The translations under genes were made by a program, and so were the position numbers. A DNA stretch of 64,000 nucleotides from the IMG/VR virus record IMGVR_UViG_3300010373_000047, positions 1-64,000 of that record, one strand, 5' to 3'. Numbering within the stretch: position 1 is the stretch's first letter; each line of letters begins with the position of its first letter. This DNA is from a virus. The notes below the pieces were generated by a model. The model worked only from the letters and a program-made list of their open reading frames with translations. It did no database searches and was not told where the DNA came from. Positions 47,341 to 56,599 of the stretch are shown piece after piece.

Positions 47341-47908
47341 CGTCTGCCAGCTTCTTGCTATACGCTCGTAGCCGTTCGGCCCGCGCCAGCCACCCTTCAA
47401 GAAATCGCCCCTGGTCGGGGTGTTCGACCGCCACGCGCTGGTGGTGTCCGATTCGGAGATCGATATAGTTATCGATTGTCGGCCCACATCCGGCCCTGTG
47501 TAGCGCCGCAAACAAAGCAGGCGATACTTGATGCGAGACCGGCAAATTGACAGCTAGACGCGCCCACGCGATGGCGTATCCTGGCCCGCACAGTATCGCC
47601 GTGTCGCCGATTGCAACCGCATACCACGGGTCCATGACGCCGCACGAACAGGCATCAAAGTATTGCGTCTTGTAGATATCGCGAACCTCGTCAAGCGTAA
47701 TGAGCCGGACGGCTTGGCTTGGGAGGTTGTGTCGGTATCTGTACGCCGTATATACGACTTGCGTGACGCCGCCCGATGTTGCGCCTCCGCGATCATGCGG
47801 ATCGTTGACGTAACCACCCTCTTCTCTGAAGGTGAAGTCGAAAAACAAGTCGAAATTACTTTTTGACGAGGGTTTCGCGGAGGTCGTTAATGTCGGATCG
47901 GATATCAT
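47312..47908 (-). CDS. Endolysin, GH108-type N-acetylmuramidase
   Basis: 198 residues from ATG 47908 (AGGAG 7 nt upstream). EEGGYVNDPHDRGGATSGGV is the GH108 signature with the catalytic Glu near residue 24; RIGHHQRV and FLEGWLARAERL belong to the C-terminal binding half. No signal peptide, so a holin is needed. Lies at the end of the lysis group. Confidence 0.87.
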   Translation of the reverse strand: MISDPTLTTSAKPSSKSNFDLFFDFTFREEGGYVNDPHDRGGATSGGVTQVVYTAYRYRHNLPSQAVRLITLDEVRDIYKTQYFDACSCGVMDPWYAVAIGDTAILCGPGYAIAWARLAVNLPVSHQVSPALFAALHRAGCGPTIDNYIDLRIGHHQRVAVEHPDQGRFLEGWLARAERLRAYSKKLADVTELAPATE

Positions 47909-48182
47909 GTACCGCTCCTGCAAACTCGGAGCGGATCGCGGTATGGAACCGCTCGTCGGATTCGCGATGCTGTTGTAAATCGCTGCGCAGCAAGCCGATC
48001 AGCTCTTTGTGGTGGGTATCCATGCCGGTAATTTCCGATGAGGTTTTTGCCTCGAGCGCCTGTAACGCCGATTTGTCCGCCTTGCTGCGAACGACCGCAA
48101 CAATCGCTCCGACTAACGCCGACGCCAAAATGCTGACGGTTGCGATTAGCGCCGCGTCGAGCCCTGTCGTACCGGCAAACAT
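47856..48182 (-). CDS. 108-aa membrane-anchored coiled-coil protein (lysis group)
   Basis: ATG 48182 lies one base after the holin stop. One membrane helix (ALIATVSILASALVGAIVAV) followed by about 75 residues of charged coiled coil. Might be a second holin, an antiholin or an accessory; place between holin and endolysin supports a lysis role. Confidence 0.6.
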   Translation of the reverse strand: MFAGTTGLDAALIATVSILASALVGAIVAVVRSKADKSALQALEAKTSSEITGMDTHHKELIGLLRSDLQQHRESDERFHTAIRSEFAGAVHDIRSDINDLRETLVKK

Positions 48183-48183
48183 T

Positions 48184-48474
48184 TTAACGGGGCTCGGACT
48201 CGCGTTTTGCGTTGATACCCCAACAAGCAACCCCGAGAAACGCCCCGAACGATCCAATGAGCGTAGCTAGGTGGGTGGCTAGTGACGCGGTGCCGCTTAA
48301 TAGCTCGGTGTAGGATGCCGGTTTAACGATAAACGCCCCGACAGCGGCGACAGACACGTCGGCAAGGGTCACTATCAGTAACGCCCCAAGAACAACTGCA
48401 ACTGACACGCGAGCGATATCGCCGCTTTTGTTGTCTGCTCCAGTCAGCGTGCTACGCCAAAAATCGCTCATAAC
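48184..48474 (-). CDS. Holin-like membrane protein
   Basis: 96 residues from ATG 48474 (ACGAGG upstream). Two hydrophobic helices (VSVAVVLGALLIVTLADV; THLATLIGSFGAFLGVACWG) and a charged tail (NAKRESEPR). Size, topology and neighbours fit a holin. Confidence 0.68.
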   Translation of the reverse strand, partial: VMSDFWRSTLTGADNKSGDIARVSVAVVLGALLIVTLADVSVAAVGAFIVKPASYTELLSGTASLATHLATLIGSFGAFLGVACWGINAKRESEPR

Positions 48475-48520
48475 GCCTCGTATCATAGCACCAAGGTTGA
48501 CGCCCGATAATCCGGTCCGG

Positions 48521-49681
48521 TTATGGTGCGGTCCGTCCCTTGGTGTTGTTGGCGATCCAGTGGTATGCACACACCGCGCCCTGGTTTGCTGGGTTGCCGA
48601 GACCGGTGCTGTTCGAGCCATACGAATCGTACTGATACACGCCCCACGCCAAATTTGACACCGCCTGCTGCGCAAGCGTGTCCTCGCTTGTCGCTGCTTG
48701 GCCCCCAACCGGCATAAGCGACGCGTCTTGTTTGATAAACGGAGGCGCGAACGTCGGCCCCATGCCGTCGTTATACATCTGGACCACTTGCCCGTACCCG
48801 TTCTTGACCATGTCGCGCTGAATATCGGTGATCATCACTGTATCTTGGGCGTTGGGACCGCTCGATACGATGTTTCCGCTATCGTCAATGGGAGGAAAGT
48901 TCGACGGCGATAGATCGAGCTGTAGCTTTGGTCCGTTCAGTCCGAACGAGGCCACATACTGCGCCGCTATGCTAAGTAGCGCATTGCGCACCTTGAGCCG
49001 AGTATAGCCAACCGCCTTCCATGCCGCAGTATCGTTTTGGGAACAGCATTGATATTGCGCCGCCGAGCCGTTGCAAGACACCGTGCCGGTTCCGATTCCA
49101 TTGATGGCGTTTTGGTACGGTAACGCCATTATCGTCGCCTGGTTAGCGAACCCGCCAACCATGATCGCCTTGACTACTGGCTGCCACGTGCCTGGAAATG
49201 TGGCATCTAGGTGCGCCTTGAGCGCTGCGATCATAGCGTTCCATTTTGTTAGAAAGGTGGCGTTGTACGGTACGTTGACCGTGTATGCAGAACAGGTCGT
49301 GGTGTCTGCGTTGTTAGCGTTAGCAATCGACGAGAACGCGGCCGTCGGGTCCTCGGTATAAAGCCACGCAGGGGTTGCTGACCCAGGCTTGATCGCAATC
49401 GTAATTGTCTTGCCGTCGGCTATGGCGCGATTGATGAATAAATCGACTGTGGCCGACCAAGCATACGTACCGTCAGCAGTCTCGAGGGTTCTCCACCGAA
49501 AGCCCGCCCAGTAACTATCCACACACGAATTATGCTGGATGTTTGACGGAACCGACAGCGTCGTCCAGTTCGAGTCGATGTTGGCGACGTAACCCCACCC
49601 CACAGCGGGCGCTTGCGCCGCGAGCCCAATAGTAGGCGCGAACGCAAAACAGGCCATTACAATGAAAACGAGTTTTCGCAC
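48521..49681 (-). CDS. Secreted glycoside-hydrolase-like protein (386 aa)
   Basis: Start at GTG 49681 because AAGGAG lies 7 nt upstream and a signal peptide starts there (MRKLVFIVMACFAFAPTIGLA). Shared with the 333-aa protein at 25 kb: FRWRTLETADGTYAW, long-helix segments, a D-T-A-x-W-x-x-x-G-Y motif. TIM-barrel hydrolase layout; active residues not certain. It follows the fibre-like gene in the late region, so it may act on capsule or outer polysaccharide. Confidence 0.58.
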   Translation of the reverse strand: MRKLVFIVMACFAFAPTIGLAAQAPAVGWGYVANIDSNWTTLSVPSNIQHNSCVDSYWAGFRWRTLETADGTYAWSATVDLFINRAIADGKTITIAIKPGSATPAWLYTEDPTAAFSSIANANNADTTTCSAYTVNVPYNATFLTKWNAMIAALKAHLDATFPGTWQPVVKAIMVGGFANQATIMALPYQNAINGIGTGTVSCNGSAAQYQCCSQNDTAAWKAVGYTRLKVRNALLSIAAQYVASFGLNGPKLQLDLSPSNFPPIDDSGNIVSSGPNAQDTVMITDIQRDMVKNGYGQVVQMYNDGMGPTFAPPFIKQDASLMPVGGQAATSEDTLAQQAVSNLAWGVYQYDSYGSNSTGLGNPANQGAVCAYHWIANNTKGRTAP

Positions 49682-49692
49682 TCGGATGCTCC

Positions 49693-51417
49693 TTACCGAT
49701 ACGATTGCCACTCGACCAGAGCGGCGGTGCCGACTGGCACGCTATCGATATTATTAGCAGGCGCCTCGACTGTGAATGTGTTGCCCGCCGCACGCGCCTG
49801 TAGTGAAACTGTACACGATCCGGTAGCCGCGAACGGGTTAGCACCACCGCCATAACTCAACATCATGTCCGGAAAGTGCTCTTGACGGAAACGGTCGCCA
49901 ACGGTCGGCCCAAGTGCTGAATAATAAGCCGGATCGAGACCGTGGGGGTCGGTGTTGCTGCTTGGACATGTAGCCAACAACTGAAAATCAATAGCCGTTG
50001 GATACGCGCCGGTCTGGAACAACATGTCGAGTGTGCCGCCCTTGAGCTTAAAGGCGCTATTCGATCCGCCAGGATTTGCGCCCAACGGTCCGATAGTACA
50101 TGAGGCAATTGTGGTCCATGCGCCACCTGTTCCGGTAGCAGCTACCACAACATTGCCCGACGGAATTGCTTTGCACGCGCCCCAATTCGCGCCGCTTGAG
50201 CGCGGGGTGCGCATATCGACAGTGGCGTTACCAGCAGCGGCAATCGTTTGTGTTACGCACCCCAGAATCGGCTGCGAAGTAACGGTTGCGAGCGCAATGA
50301 GCGCCGCGCCATTAGTACACGAAATGCCGGTATCGTGCGCGCTGCCGTCAACGGTTGTTGAATTGATGAAAGCGTGTCCGCTTGTAGTCGCGCCATCAAA
50401 CGCCAACGTACACGAACCAGTATAAACCAAGTCTGCGACGAGCTGGCTCGATCCATTGGTGCCGACGCCCGATACGCATCCGCTTGCGCCAATATCGGTG
50501 TGTAGGTTTTTCGTCACGGTGGCGCTCATCGGTCCAAACCCAAAGACAAGTTTCCCCAGGTTGTTCACCACGGGCGCTGTCGCATTTTGCAACAAAATAT
50601 CCTGGGAGGGGTTGCCCGCTGTGGCGCTTGCCGAGCTCGATGCGCCAGCCGCAGGATACCAACCCGTGCCGCTATACCATACACCACACGGCGTCGATCC
50701 GCCGCCTGCCGTTATCTGTGTTCCTGCCGTACATGATGGCGCATCTGTTATCGAGCACAGCGTTCCCGCACTTGGCGACGCTGGGAGCGCAGCAAACGTA
50801 CTCGCCGCGCCGCACGCCGTGCCGCCCGAAGAAACCGGTAGCGGGTTCGTAAGCGCGAGATTAGAAAAACCGACGGACGTACCCTGAATGGCATAATTCA
50901 ACGGCACCGACGGCTTGTACGCGAAATTAAAAATCGACGCTTGGCTCGCGACGCGCTCCCATTGATAGACGTCGCACGCCCCGCCACCAATAGGCCCCGA
51001 TCCGGTTGATAGCCCAGGGAGCGAGCTGGTTGCCTGTGCGATTGGATTGTCTCCGTCGTCGTCAGCCCAGGCCACAGTGTACGCATTAGCGCCGGTTTGA
51101 CACGCGACGATAAACGGCTGTTCTCCGTCACCCATGTTGTGCAGATGTAGCGTGGTGTTGGCCTGTACGCTCACGAAGAAATTAGGCGTCGAGCCGTTGC
51201 CGCCGTTCAGTGTGGTCGAGGCGGTGGTAGCGTTGACAACCGTAAATGGTCCGCCGCCGGAGCCGCCACTAGATATAGCGTTGATGCACGCTTGGACTTG
51301 AGCGAGGCTTGCCGCTCCGGTCAGCTTGGCGTCTAGCGTGCACGACGCCTCGGCTCGCGCCGCAACACACACCGCCAATAGCGTCGCCGCAATGATCGTT
51401 TTGCGCATCCAATCCAT
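49693..51417 (-). CDS. Secreted fibre/adhesin-like protein (574 aa)
   Basis: Start at ATG 51417, overlapping the DUF2460 stop (TAATG); a signal peptide follows (MDWMRKTIIAATLLAVCVAA, cleavage A-R-A or A-E-A). The rest is Gly/Ser/Thr-rich with beta-strand repeats and several Cys, like phage appendages. Position after tail-tip genes fits receptor binding, but a Sec signal on such a protein is unexpected. Confidence 0.58.
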   Translation of the reverse strand: MDWMRKTIIAATLLAVCVAARAEASCTLDAKLTGAASLAQVQACINAISSGGSGGGPFTVVNATTASTTLNGGNGSTPNFFVSVQANTTLHLHNMGDGEQPFIVACQTGANAYTVAWADDDGDNPIAQATSSLPGLSTGSGPIGGGACDVYQWERVASQASIFNFAYKPSVPLNYAIQGTSVGFSNLALTNPLPVSSGGTACGAASTFAALPASPSAGTLCSITDAPSCTAGTQITAGGGSTPCGVWYSGTGWYPAAGASSSASATAGNPSQDILLQNATAPVVNNLGKLVFGFGPMSATVTKNLHTDIGASGCVSGVGTNGSSQLVADLVYTGSCTLAFDGATTSGHAFINSTTVDGSAHDTGISCTNGAALIALATVTSQPILGCVTQTIAAAGNATVDMRTPRSSGANWGACKAIPSGNVVVAATGTGGAWTTIASCTIGPLGANPGGSNSAFKLKGGTLDMLFQTGAYPTAIDFQLLATCPSSNTDPHGLDPAYYSALGPTVGDRFRQEHFPDMMLSYGGGANPFAATGSCTVSLQARAAGNTFTVEAPANNIDSVPVGTAALVEWQSYR

Positions 51418-52586
51418 TATAACTTGATACCTCTTAACTGGACTTGCTTGAGCTTGAAAAATCGGTTCATAAATTCCTCGAACTCGAGGTTGTCTTGCTT
51501 GAACCGCACCCGATAATAAAAACCGCTCGATAGGATCACCGACACCCCAACCGACACCGTTTGCGCCAGCGTAACCAGCCCTGTCGAGTTTACCGACCAT
51601 GCCGCCGATCCGTTCGCCTCCGTAAACTGCGGCACCATCGAGAATCCGGTTGGCCCGATTGGCGCGATGCCGAAATTATACCACGTGATTGCAGTGCTAC
51701 CCGAGCCGTCACTGACCGTTGCGCCGAATGTTTGTGGCCATGTTGGTGTCACGCCGCCAGAAACGCCGCCACCTGGCGTAACGAAGCAATAGCCACCCGC
51801 GTTACCCGACCCAGGAACAACGCACGCGTTCGCGCCGTATGTATGCGTTGATGCCCACCCGCTTAATCCGCTAGGAGCGTCAAGCCATAACTGCGACACC
51901 GGCCCTTGGTTGACCCACGACGTTGTGCCGTCTTGTACCACGTCGTTAAAATTTGATGCCTTGCGCCAATCTGGTTCGGTCGTGCCGGTCGTGCCGGTCG
52001 TTCCTGGTGTGTAGTAACACGGCCACCCAGCCGTCTGCCAATGTCCGTATAGCCGTTGTGTGCCTAGCAACATGCCGACCGCCGTTGGTACGAGCGATCC
52101 AACGCCAGCCGTAACCGGCAAACCAGCGCTCCAAGTGCCACACCCGAGCGGAGTGCCGTTCAAATTCTGAACTACTTCGGAAAATTCACCGCGTTGTCGA
52201 ATCGCTTGAAAATTGACGTTTCCGGTGGTGTCACCTATGCCAAGCACCGCCTGCGCGATTGCATTATCGGTCGGATCGTCAAACAGAAAATCATCGAACG
52301 CCCCACCGCGCGCAAGAAAGAATCCTGATAGTGCGTCGAAGTCGTTTGCCTGCATGGTGGCGGGCGATATCAACGTGCCCGAGTTGGGAATTTGCCCCAC
52401 GTAGGCATAAGGCTGGCGCGACTGCAGATAATTGAACGTGAGCTCGATGTTCCAGATTGGATTGGTCCAAAGCGACAACCGCGATTCGACACCCGACGTC
52501 GCCTCGGATATCAGCGTGCGCATCTGGGGCGTCTTGATAACGCTAAACGCCTGACCAGGAAATTTCGGAAAGATGACGTTACTCAC
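51417..52586 (-). CDS. DUF2460 tail protein with inserted domain
   Basis: 389 residues from GTG 52586, which overlaps the preceding stop. N-terminal ~130 residues match the GTA gp12 / DUF2460 pattern: IFPKFPGQAFSV, TSGVESRLSLWTNPIWNIEL, FFLARGGAFDDFLFDDPTDN. A long Gly/Thr/Pro-rich insertion (about 140-320) interrupts it, and the end is YYRVRFKQDNLEFEEFMNRF. In gene transfer agents this gene precedes DUF2163; here it comes after the tip protein. Confidence 0.75.
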   Translation of the reverse strand: MSNVIFPKFPGQAFSVIKTPQMRTLISEATSGVESRLSLWTNPIWNIELTFNYLQSRQPYAYVGQIPNSGTLISPATMQANDFDALSGFFLARGGAFDDFLFDDPTDNAIAQAVLGIGDTTGNVNFQAIRQRGEFSEVVQNLNGTPLGCGTWSAGLPVTAGVGSLVPTAVGMLLGTQRLYGHWQTAGWPCYYTPGTTGTTGTTEPDWRKASNFNDVVQDGTTSWVNQGPVSQLWLDAPSGLSGWASTHTYGANACVVPGSGNAGGYCFVTPGGGVSGGVTPTWPQTFGATVSDGSGSTAITWYNFGIAPIGPTGFSMVPQFTEANGSAAWSVNSTGLVTLAQTVSVGVSVILSSGFYYRVRFKQDNLEFEEFMNRFFKLKQVQLRGIKL

Positions 52587-52968
52587 GGACAACAATGACC
52601 AAAGGATCGGATCGATAGCGAGCATCGCGCACAACAATGCGATGCTCGCCAGCCGTTCTTGGGCGAAATAGATAAGGGCTCGTCTGCGTCGCCACAACTG
52701 GCATTCTGTTGATCCACAGTTTCACCGGATCGATAGCCTCCCATGATACCAGCGCGATATCGCCCGCGTTAATAAGCCGATCCCGCGCAGCCAGCTTGAT
52801 GTTGCGCTTGCGTACAATGCGGGTTCGGCCGTCGCACGTCATAAAGTGCGGCTCGCGCACAAATGCCGTTGTTGCAAACCAGTCAAACGGATCGCCCATT
52901 TGGGTGAATAACGATAGCGGCACCTCGTATGCGCGACCATCAAGCTCGACGGTGTGTGTTAGTATCAT
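52579..52968 (-). CDS. 129-aa tail-tip-region protein
   Basis: ATG 52968 overlaps the end of the tip gene (ATGA). Beta-rich: ILTHTVELDGRAYEVPLSLF, HRIVVRDARYRSDPLVIVV. Placed between tip protein and DUF2460, so a tail-tip part; family not recognised. Confidence 0.6.
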   Translation of the reverse strand: MILTHTVELDGRAYEVPLSLFTQMGDPFDWFATTAFVREPHFMTCDGRTRIVRKRNIKLAARDRLINAGDIALVSWEAIDPVKLWINRMPVVATQTSPYLFRPRTAGEHRIVVRDARYRSDPLVIVVRE

Positions 52969-55900
52969 TGCCCAGACACCGCACGCGAAACCGCAGGCGA
53001 CGCAGTCAGGTTCGCGACATCTACCGCAAAGGTGAATTGGCCTGAACCGCTTCCGTTTGTCACTTTAATTTGAGCGGTCAATGTCAAAAGCCCCGAATAC
53101 CCTGAAATTGTGCGCGAGAACATGGTGCCGAATTGCTCCATCGAGTTCTCGGTACCGACCTGGAGCGTTACGCGCCCGCTGGCGATTACCGTCGAGCCGT
53201 CTAAGATTTGCCAATGCACCCGGTCGCCTGGACTGAAATTCGAGAACGCCCACGATCCATCAACCGCGACCACGGTTTTGGTTTTTTTCGATGCGATGTT
53301 AACCGCGCACGTTGCGAGAGTCACCCATGTATTATATGGGTTCATCGCCCCGAGGCCTTCCCACTGCAGCGAGATATCTTGTGTGATGCCGCCAAGCGCA
53401 GTGCTCCATGCCGGAGCGGACGCGCCGGTTACTCCGCTAATCGTGAGCTGTGCGGTGCTGCCCCACGCAAACAACGTCAGAATCTGCCACCCTGCTACGC
53501 CGCTGATAGTCAGTCCAGGCGCTTGTGGCGCAGCAGTGGTGCCGGTAGTTTGGGCGCTTTGACTGACACCGCTAACGCCCGAATAACCGACCATCGCCCC
53601 GTTATTATTGCAGCTAGCACCCAGGGTCCAGGCGTAGGTCGCGGGCTCGCTCGCTGGGTTCGATACCACGTGGTAATACAAATACGACTGGATCGCTGAA
53701 CCGTTAGCGACGCCCTCGATCAAGGTCCATCCGGCTGCCGAACTGACTGTTGTTCCGGCGTGCGCAACAACCTGGGCGATCAAGATATCGCCAACGTTCA
53801 TTACGGGCGGAGTGGGGATCGTCACAGATACCCCGAGCGAATCCGTACCTTGGCCGATGCCGGTTACGGCTATCGTTTTCCCAGCAGCTTGCTGGAGCAC
53901 CACGGTTTGCCCGACCCACGCATTAGACGCAGACAGGCTTTGCGTTACGCCTAAAAAAGTGCCTGCGGATGGCCACGCAAAATCATACAGCGCTAAGCCT
54001 GGGTGGGACGATTTATTCGAGTTATAGTTCCATTCAATGCCGCCGATGCTGACGAGTTGTTGGCCTTTGCCGTTCGAGTCGATCACAATTGCCCCGAGCT
54101 CCTCGGCTGTGCTTGCGGTCCAATCTGGTGCTATGCCGATCCCTAGCGCGCTCGGTAACGTTCCGTTGCCGTTTGGATCGTTATACGCGGTGCCGGATAC
54201 GGTGTACTCGAACGCCTGAACCGACGAGATATCTTGTTCTTCGTCTCCGTACTGGTTGAAAGAGGTGAATTTCAGCCAGATACTTTGCCCGATGAGGCGT
54301 GTGGGATATTCCCATTGCAAAATCGCTTGATCGATATTCTGGAGCACGTTCAAAAAACAGAACTGCGCGCCATCGTTATGAGCACCAGCAGTCGATCCGA
54401 ACAGCCCGCGATTTAGACGCGATAGCGTGTAGTGGTTTGGCGTCGTTAGTGTTGTCGCCGTGGTGAACGACATAAACTCGCCATCAACCCAACAGAGGTT
54501 GTTGTACGCATCCGCCAAAGCGTTAGACGTGCTTTGCAACGCGACGTATGCGGCCGTCGGCGATTCGCTCAAATCAACCTGCAGGGCGTGGGTGGTGTCG
54601 GGGTTGGTGCCGGTATAGGCTAGAATGTTCGCCAGGAGAGAGCCTTGCGTTGCCGCCTGTTTGATGGTGCCGAGCTGGGAGTACGTCGATCCGTCTTGTG
54701 ACCACCATACGTGACAGCCGCCCCAATCCGAGCCATCAAACTGCCCTGTCTGTTGTCCAGACACCCCTATCCAAATTTGCGGAACGCCGCCCACCATATC
54801 GGACGTTGGCTCAAAGATAGCGGGCGTGTTCACAAACGGTGGCTGTGCGCCGCCGTCATTCAGGATAGTGCCTGTCGGAGGCTGTGTAGAAAACCCTGGG
54901 TTGGAATTAGTGCCGATATCCTCGGCCTCGATTTCGAGCTCTCCGGTTTTCTCGTCTTCTTGGATCGATACGATTCGCACCGGATACTCAGCCAGCCCTA
55001 GTTCCGGTCGCGTAATGCTGACGATATCAATATGCGGATCGAGCAAGATAAACCGCTGCGGGAGCCTAAACTTGTAGCTATTGCGTACAGTCAAACCCTG
55101 TACGAGCTTGAGATATGCCGTGTTGTAGGCGAGCGCAGGCGATGTAATCGGATGGAATTGTTTTGTCTGTGCGGGCTTGAGCGTATATGCGTCGATATCG
55201 CCCTGGGAAAACGCTGTTACGACCTCGATCTTGTAATCGTTCGAGCGATTGACGTACTCGACACGCCACAGATTGTAACGGTCTTGCGGGTTCTTGCGCG
55301 TGACTACTATCGGAGGCTCTTTGTCGGATGAGCAAATATCGTTATCGGTGAGGTTGTACACGGGAGCGAGCTGCGGAGTATAAGTTATCCCGTTTCCGGT
55401 AATGGTCTGGTCGTAATATGGCGCGAGTTTTAATTCGCCCTCCGACCAACATCCGTCAGCGTGTACGGTGTCTAGTATTAGGCGTATCCATTCGCCTACC
55501 GTTTTTTGTTGGTCGATCAGCGGCGAAATAAACGTCCCTGATGCGATGCAGTACGAGCGTAGCTGTGCGGCTGAAACCGGAAAATTCATCCCTATTCCGT
55601 GGGTGGGGTCAGTTAAAATATCCGAGATGATTGCCGTCGGCTCGGCGTCCACGATGCCGCTGCCGTACTGAAGCAGACCAGCCACCTCCCACTGAAATTG
55701 CGGTAGGTTGGGCGATCCGCCCATTGGAATGTCTGTGTTGCAAACGTATGCCGTCAGGCTATAACTGAGCGCCGCCCCTGGGTGGACGCTCGCTAGATGC
55801 GACCAGACAGTTTGCCCTTGAAAGCCCTCGAACAGCTCCCAGCCGTTCGAGGCAAGGAATGACCACGGGTGGCTTTTATGTACCGCGCCGTCAGTCCAGC

Positions 55901-56165
55901 GACGCAATACGCCAGCAATCGGTCCACGGCACAGCGCGAATATCGCCGAGCAGGTATAGGTGTCGGTGTTTTGCGACTGGCCACCGCCCTTGCCGCCGCT
56001 GGTTTGGTTTTGGATTGTCGCAAGATCGCCCGCCCAGACCACATTGCTAGGCATCCGCACCTGTCCGTAGACGATAGGCACCGCGATGTTGTATTGCGCG
56101 CCCTGAACCTGGAGCTGGTAGTAGCGCCGATTTTGCGAGCCTGATCCTTGTCCGCCGCCTCCCAT
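52965..56165 (-). CDS. Large tail tip / host-interaction protein (1066 aa)
   Basis: Starts with a Gly/Gln-rich tail, then IAVPIVYGQVRMPSNVVWAG and YTCSAIFALCRGPIAGV, segments of the GTA gp15 / 'putative phage tail protein' family. The middle holds hub-like domains (around 230-430); the last ~400 residues are Gly/Ser/Thr-rich, Ig- or fibronectin-like and probably carry receptor-binding parts. Role: central tail-tip hub. Confidence 0.78.
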   Translation of the reverse strand: MGGGGQGSGSQNRRYYQLQVQGAQYNIAVPIVYGQVRMPSNVVWAGDLATIQNQTSGGKGGGQSQNTDTYTCSAIFALCRGPIAGVLRRWTDGAVHKSHPWSFLASNGWELFEGFQGQTVWSHLASVHPGAALSYSLTAYVCNTDIPMGGSPNLPQFQWEVAGLLQYGSGIVDAEPTAIISDILTDPTHGIGMNFPVSAAQLRSYCIASGTFISPLIDQQKTVGEWIRLILDTVHADGCWSEGELKLAPYYDQTITGNGITYTPQLAPVYNLTDNDICSSDKEPPIVVTRKNPQDRYNLWRVEYVNRSNDYKIEVVTAFSQGDIDAYTLKPAQTKQFHPITSPALAYNTAYLKLVQGLTVRNSYKFRLPQRFILLDPHIDIVSITRPELGLAEYPVRIVSIQEDEKTGELEIEAEDIGTNSNPGFSTQPPTGTILNDGGAQPPFVNTPAIFEPTSDMVGGVPQIWIGVSGQQTGQFDGSDWGGCHVWWSQDGSTYSQLGTIKQAATQGSLLANILAYTGTNPDTTHALQVDLSESPTAAYVALQSTSNALADAYNNLCWVDGEFMSFTTATTLTTPNHYTLSRLNRGLFGSTAGAHNDGAQFCFLNVLQNIDQAILQWEYPTRLIGQSIWLKFTSFNQYGDEEQDISSVQAFEYTVSGTAYNDPNGNGTLPSALGIGIAPDWTASTAEELGAIVIDSNGKGQQLVSIGGIEWNYNSNKSSHPGLALYDFAWPSAGTFLGVTQSLSASNAWVGQTVVLQQAAGKTIAVTGIGQGTDSLGVSVTIPTPPVMNVGDILIAQVVAHAGTTVSSAAGWTLIEGVANGSAIQSYLYYHVVSNPASEPATYAWTLGASCNNNGAMVGYSGVSGVSQSAQTTGTTAAPQAPGLTISGVAGWQILTLFAWGSTAQLTISGVTGASAPAWSTALGGITQDISLQWEGLGAMNPYNTWVTLATCAVNIASKKTKTVVAVDGSWAFSNFSPGDRVHWQILDGSTVIASGRVTLQVGTENSMEQFGTMFSRTISGYSGLLTLTAQIKVTNGSGSGQFTFAVDVANLTASPAVSRAVSGQ

Positions 56166-56597
56166 TTATTCCCAATAGCTCCAGATTCCTGCAAACCGTT
56201 TCGCGAGCGCGCCCTTGGTGGCGTTGCCATACACGACGGCCTTTGCCGGTTTATATGCGTGGATGATTCGAGGCCACTCGACTACGAGCGCCCCGTGGCT
56301 GATACATAAACCCCACGTAAACATTGCCATGTCCCCTGGCTTGGGTTCGCGCCCAACCTTACGCATCCCAAACGCCTCCATCTCGCGCACGTAGCGCGGA
56401 TCGGCGTTGTGCATAGCCCAGTCTTCGGGGTAATAATCGATTACCCGATGTGGGGTAATTCCAGCCTGCTCGAACGCCTCGAGCGGCAAATGCACACAAT
56501 CCATTCCGCCCGTTGAGCGACCCATGTGGCGATACGGCGTGCCGAGATACCGGACCGCAACCTCTACTACTTTGCTGCGCTGCTCTTGCTCGTCCAT
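56166..56597 (-). CDS. NlpC/P60-type tail peptidoglycan hydrolase (GTA gp14-like)
   Basis: 143 residues: YLGTPYRHMGRSTGGMDCVH places the catalytic Cys near residue 32, and CISHGALV gives the His near residue 102. Tail-associated Cys peptidase that would open the cell wall at entry. Follows DUF2163 as in gene transfer agents. Confidence 0.82.
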   Translation of the reverse strand: MDEQEQRSKVVEVAVRYLGTPYRHMGRSTGGMDCVHLPLEAFEQAGITPHRVIDYYPEDWAMHNADPRYVREMEAFGMRKVGREPKPGDMAMFTWGLCISHGALVVEWPRIIHAYKPAKAVVYGNATKGALAKRFAGIWSYWE

Positions 56598-56599
56598 AG

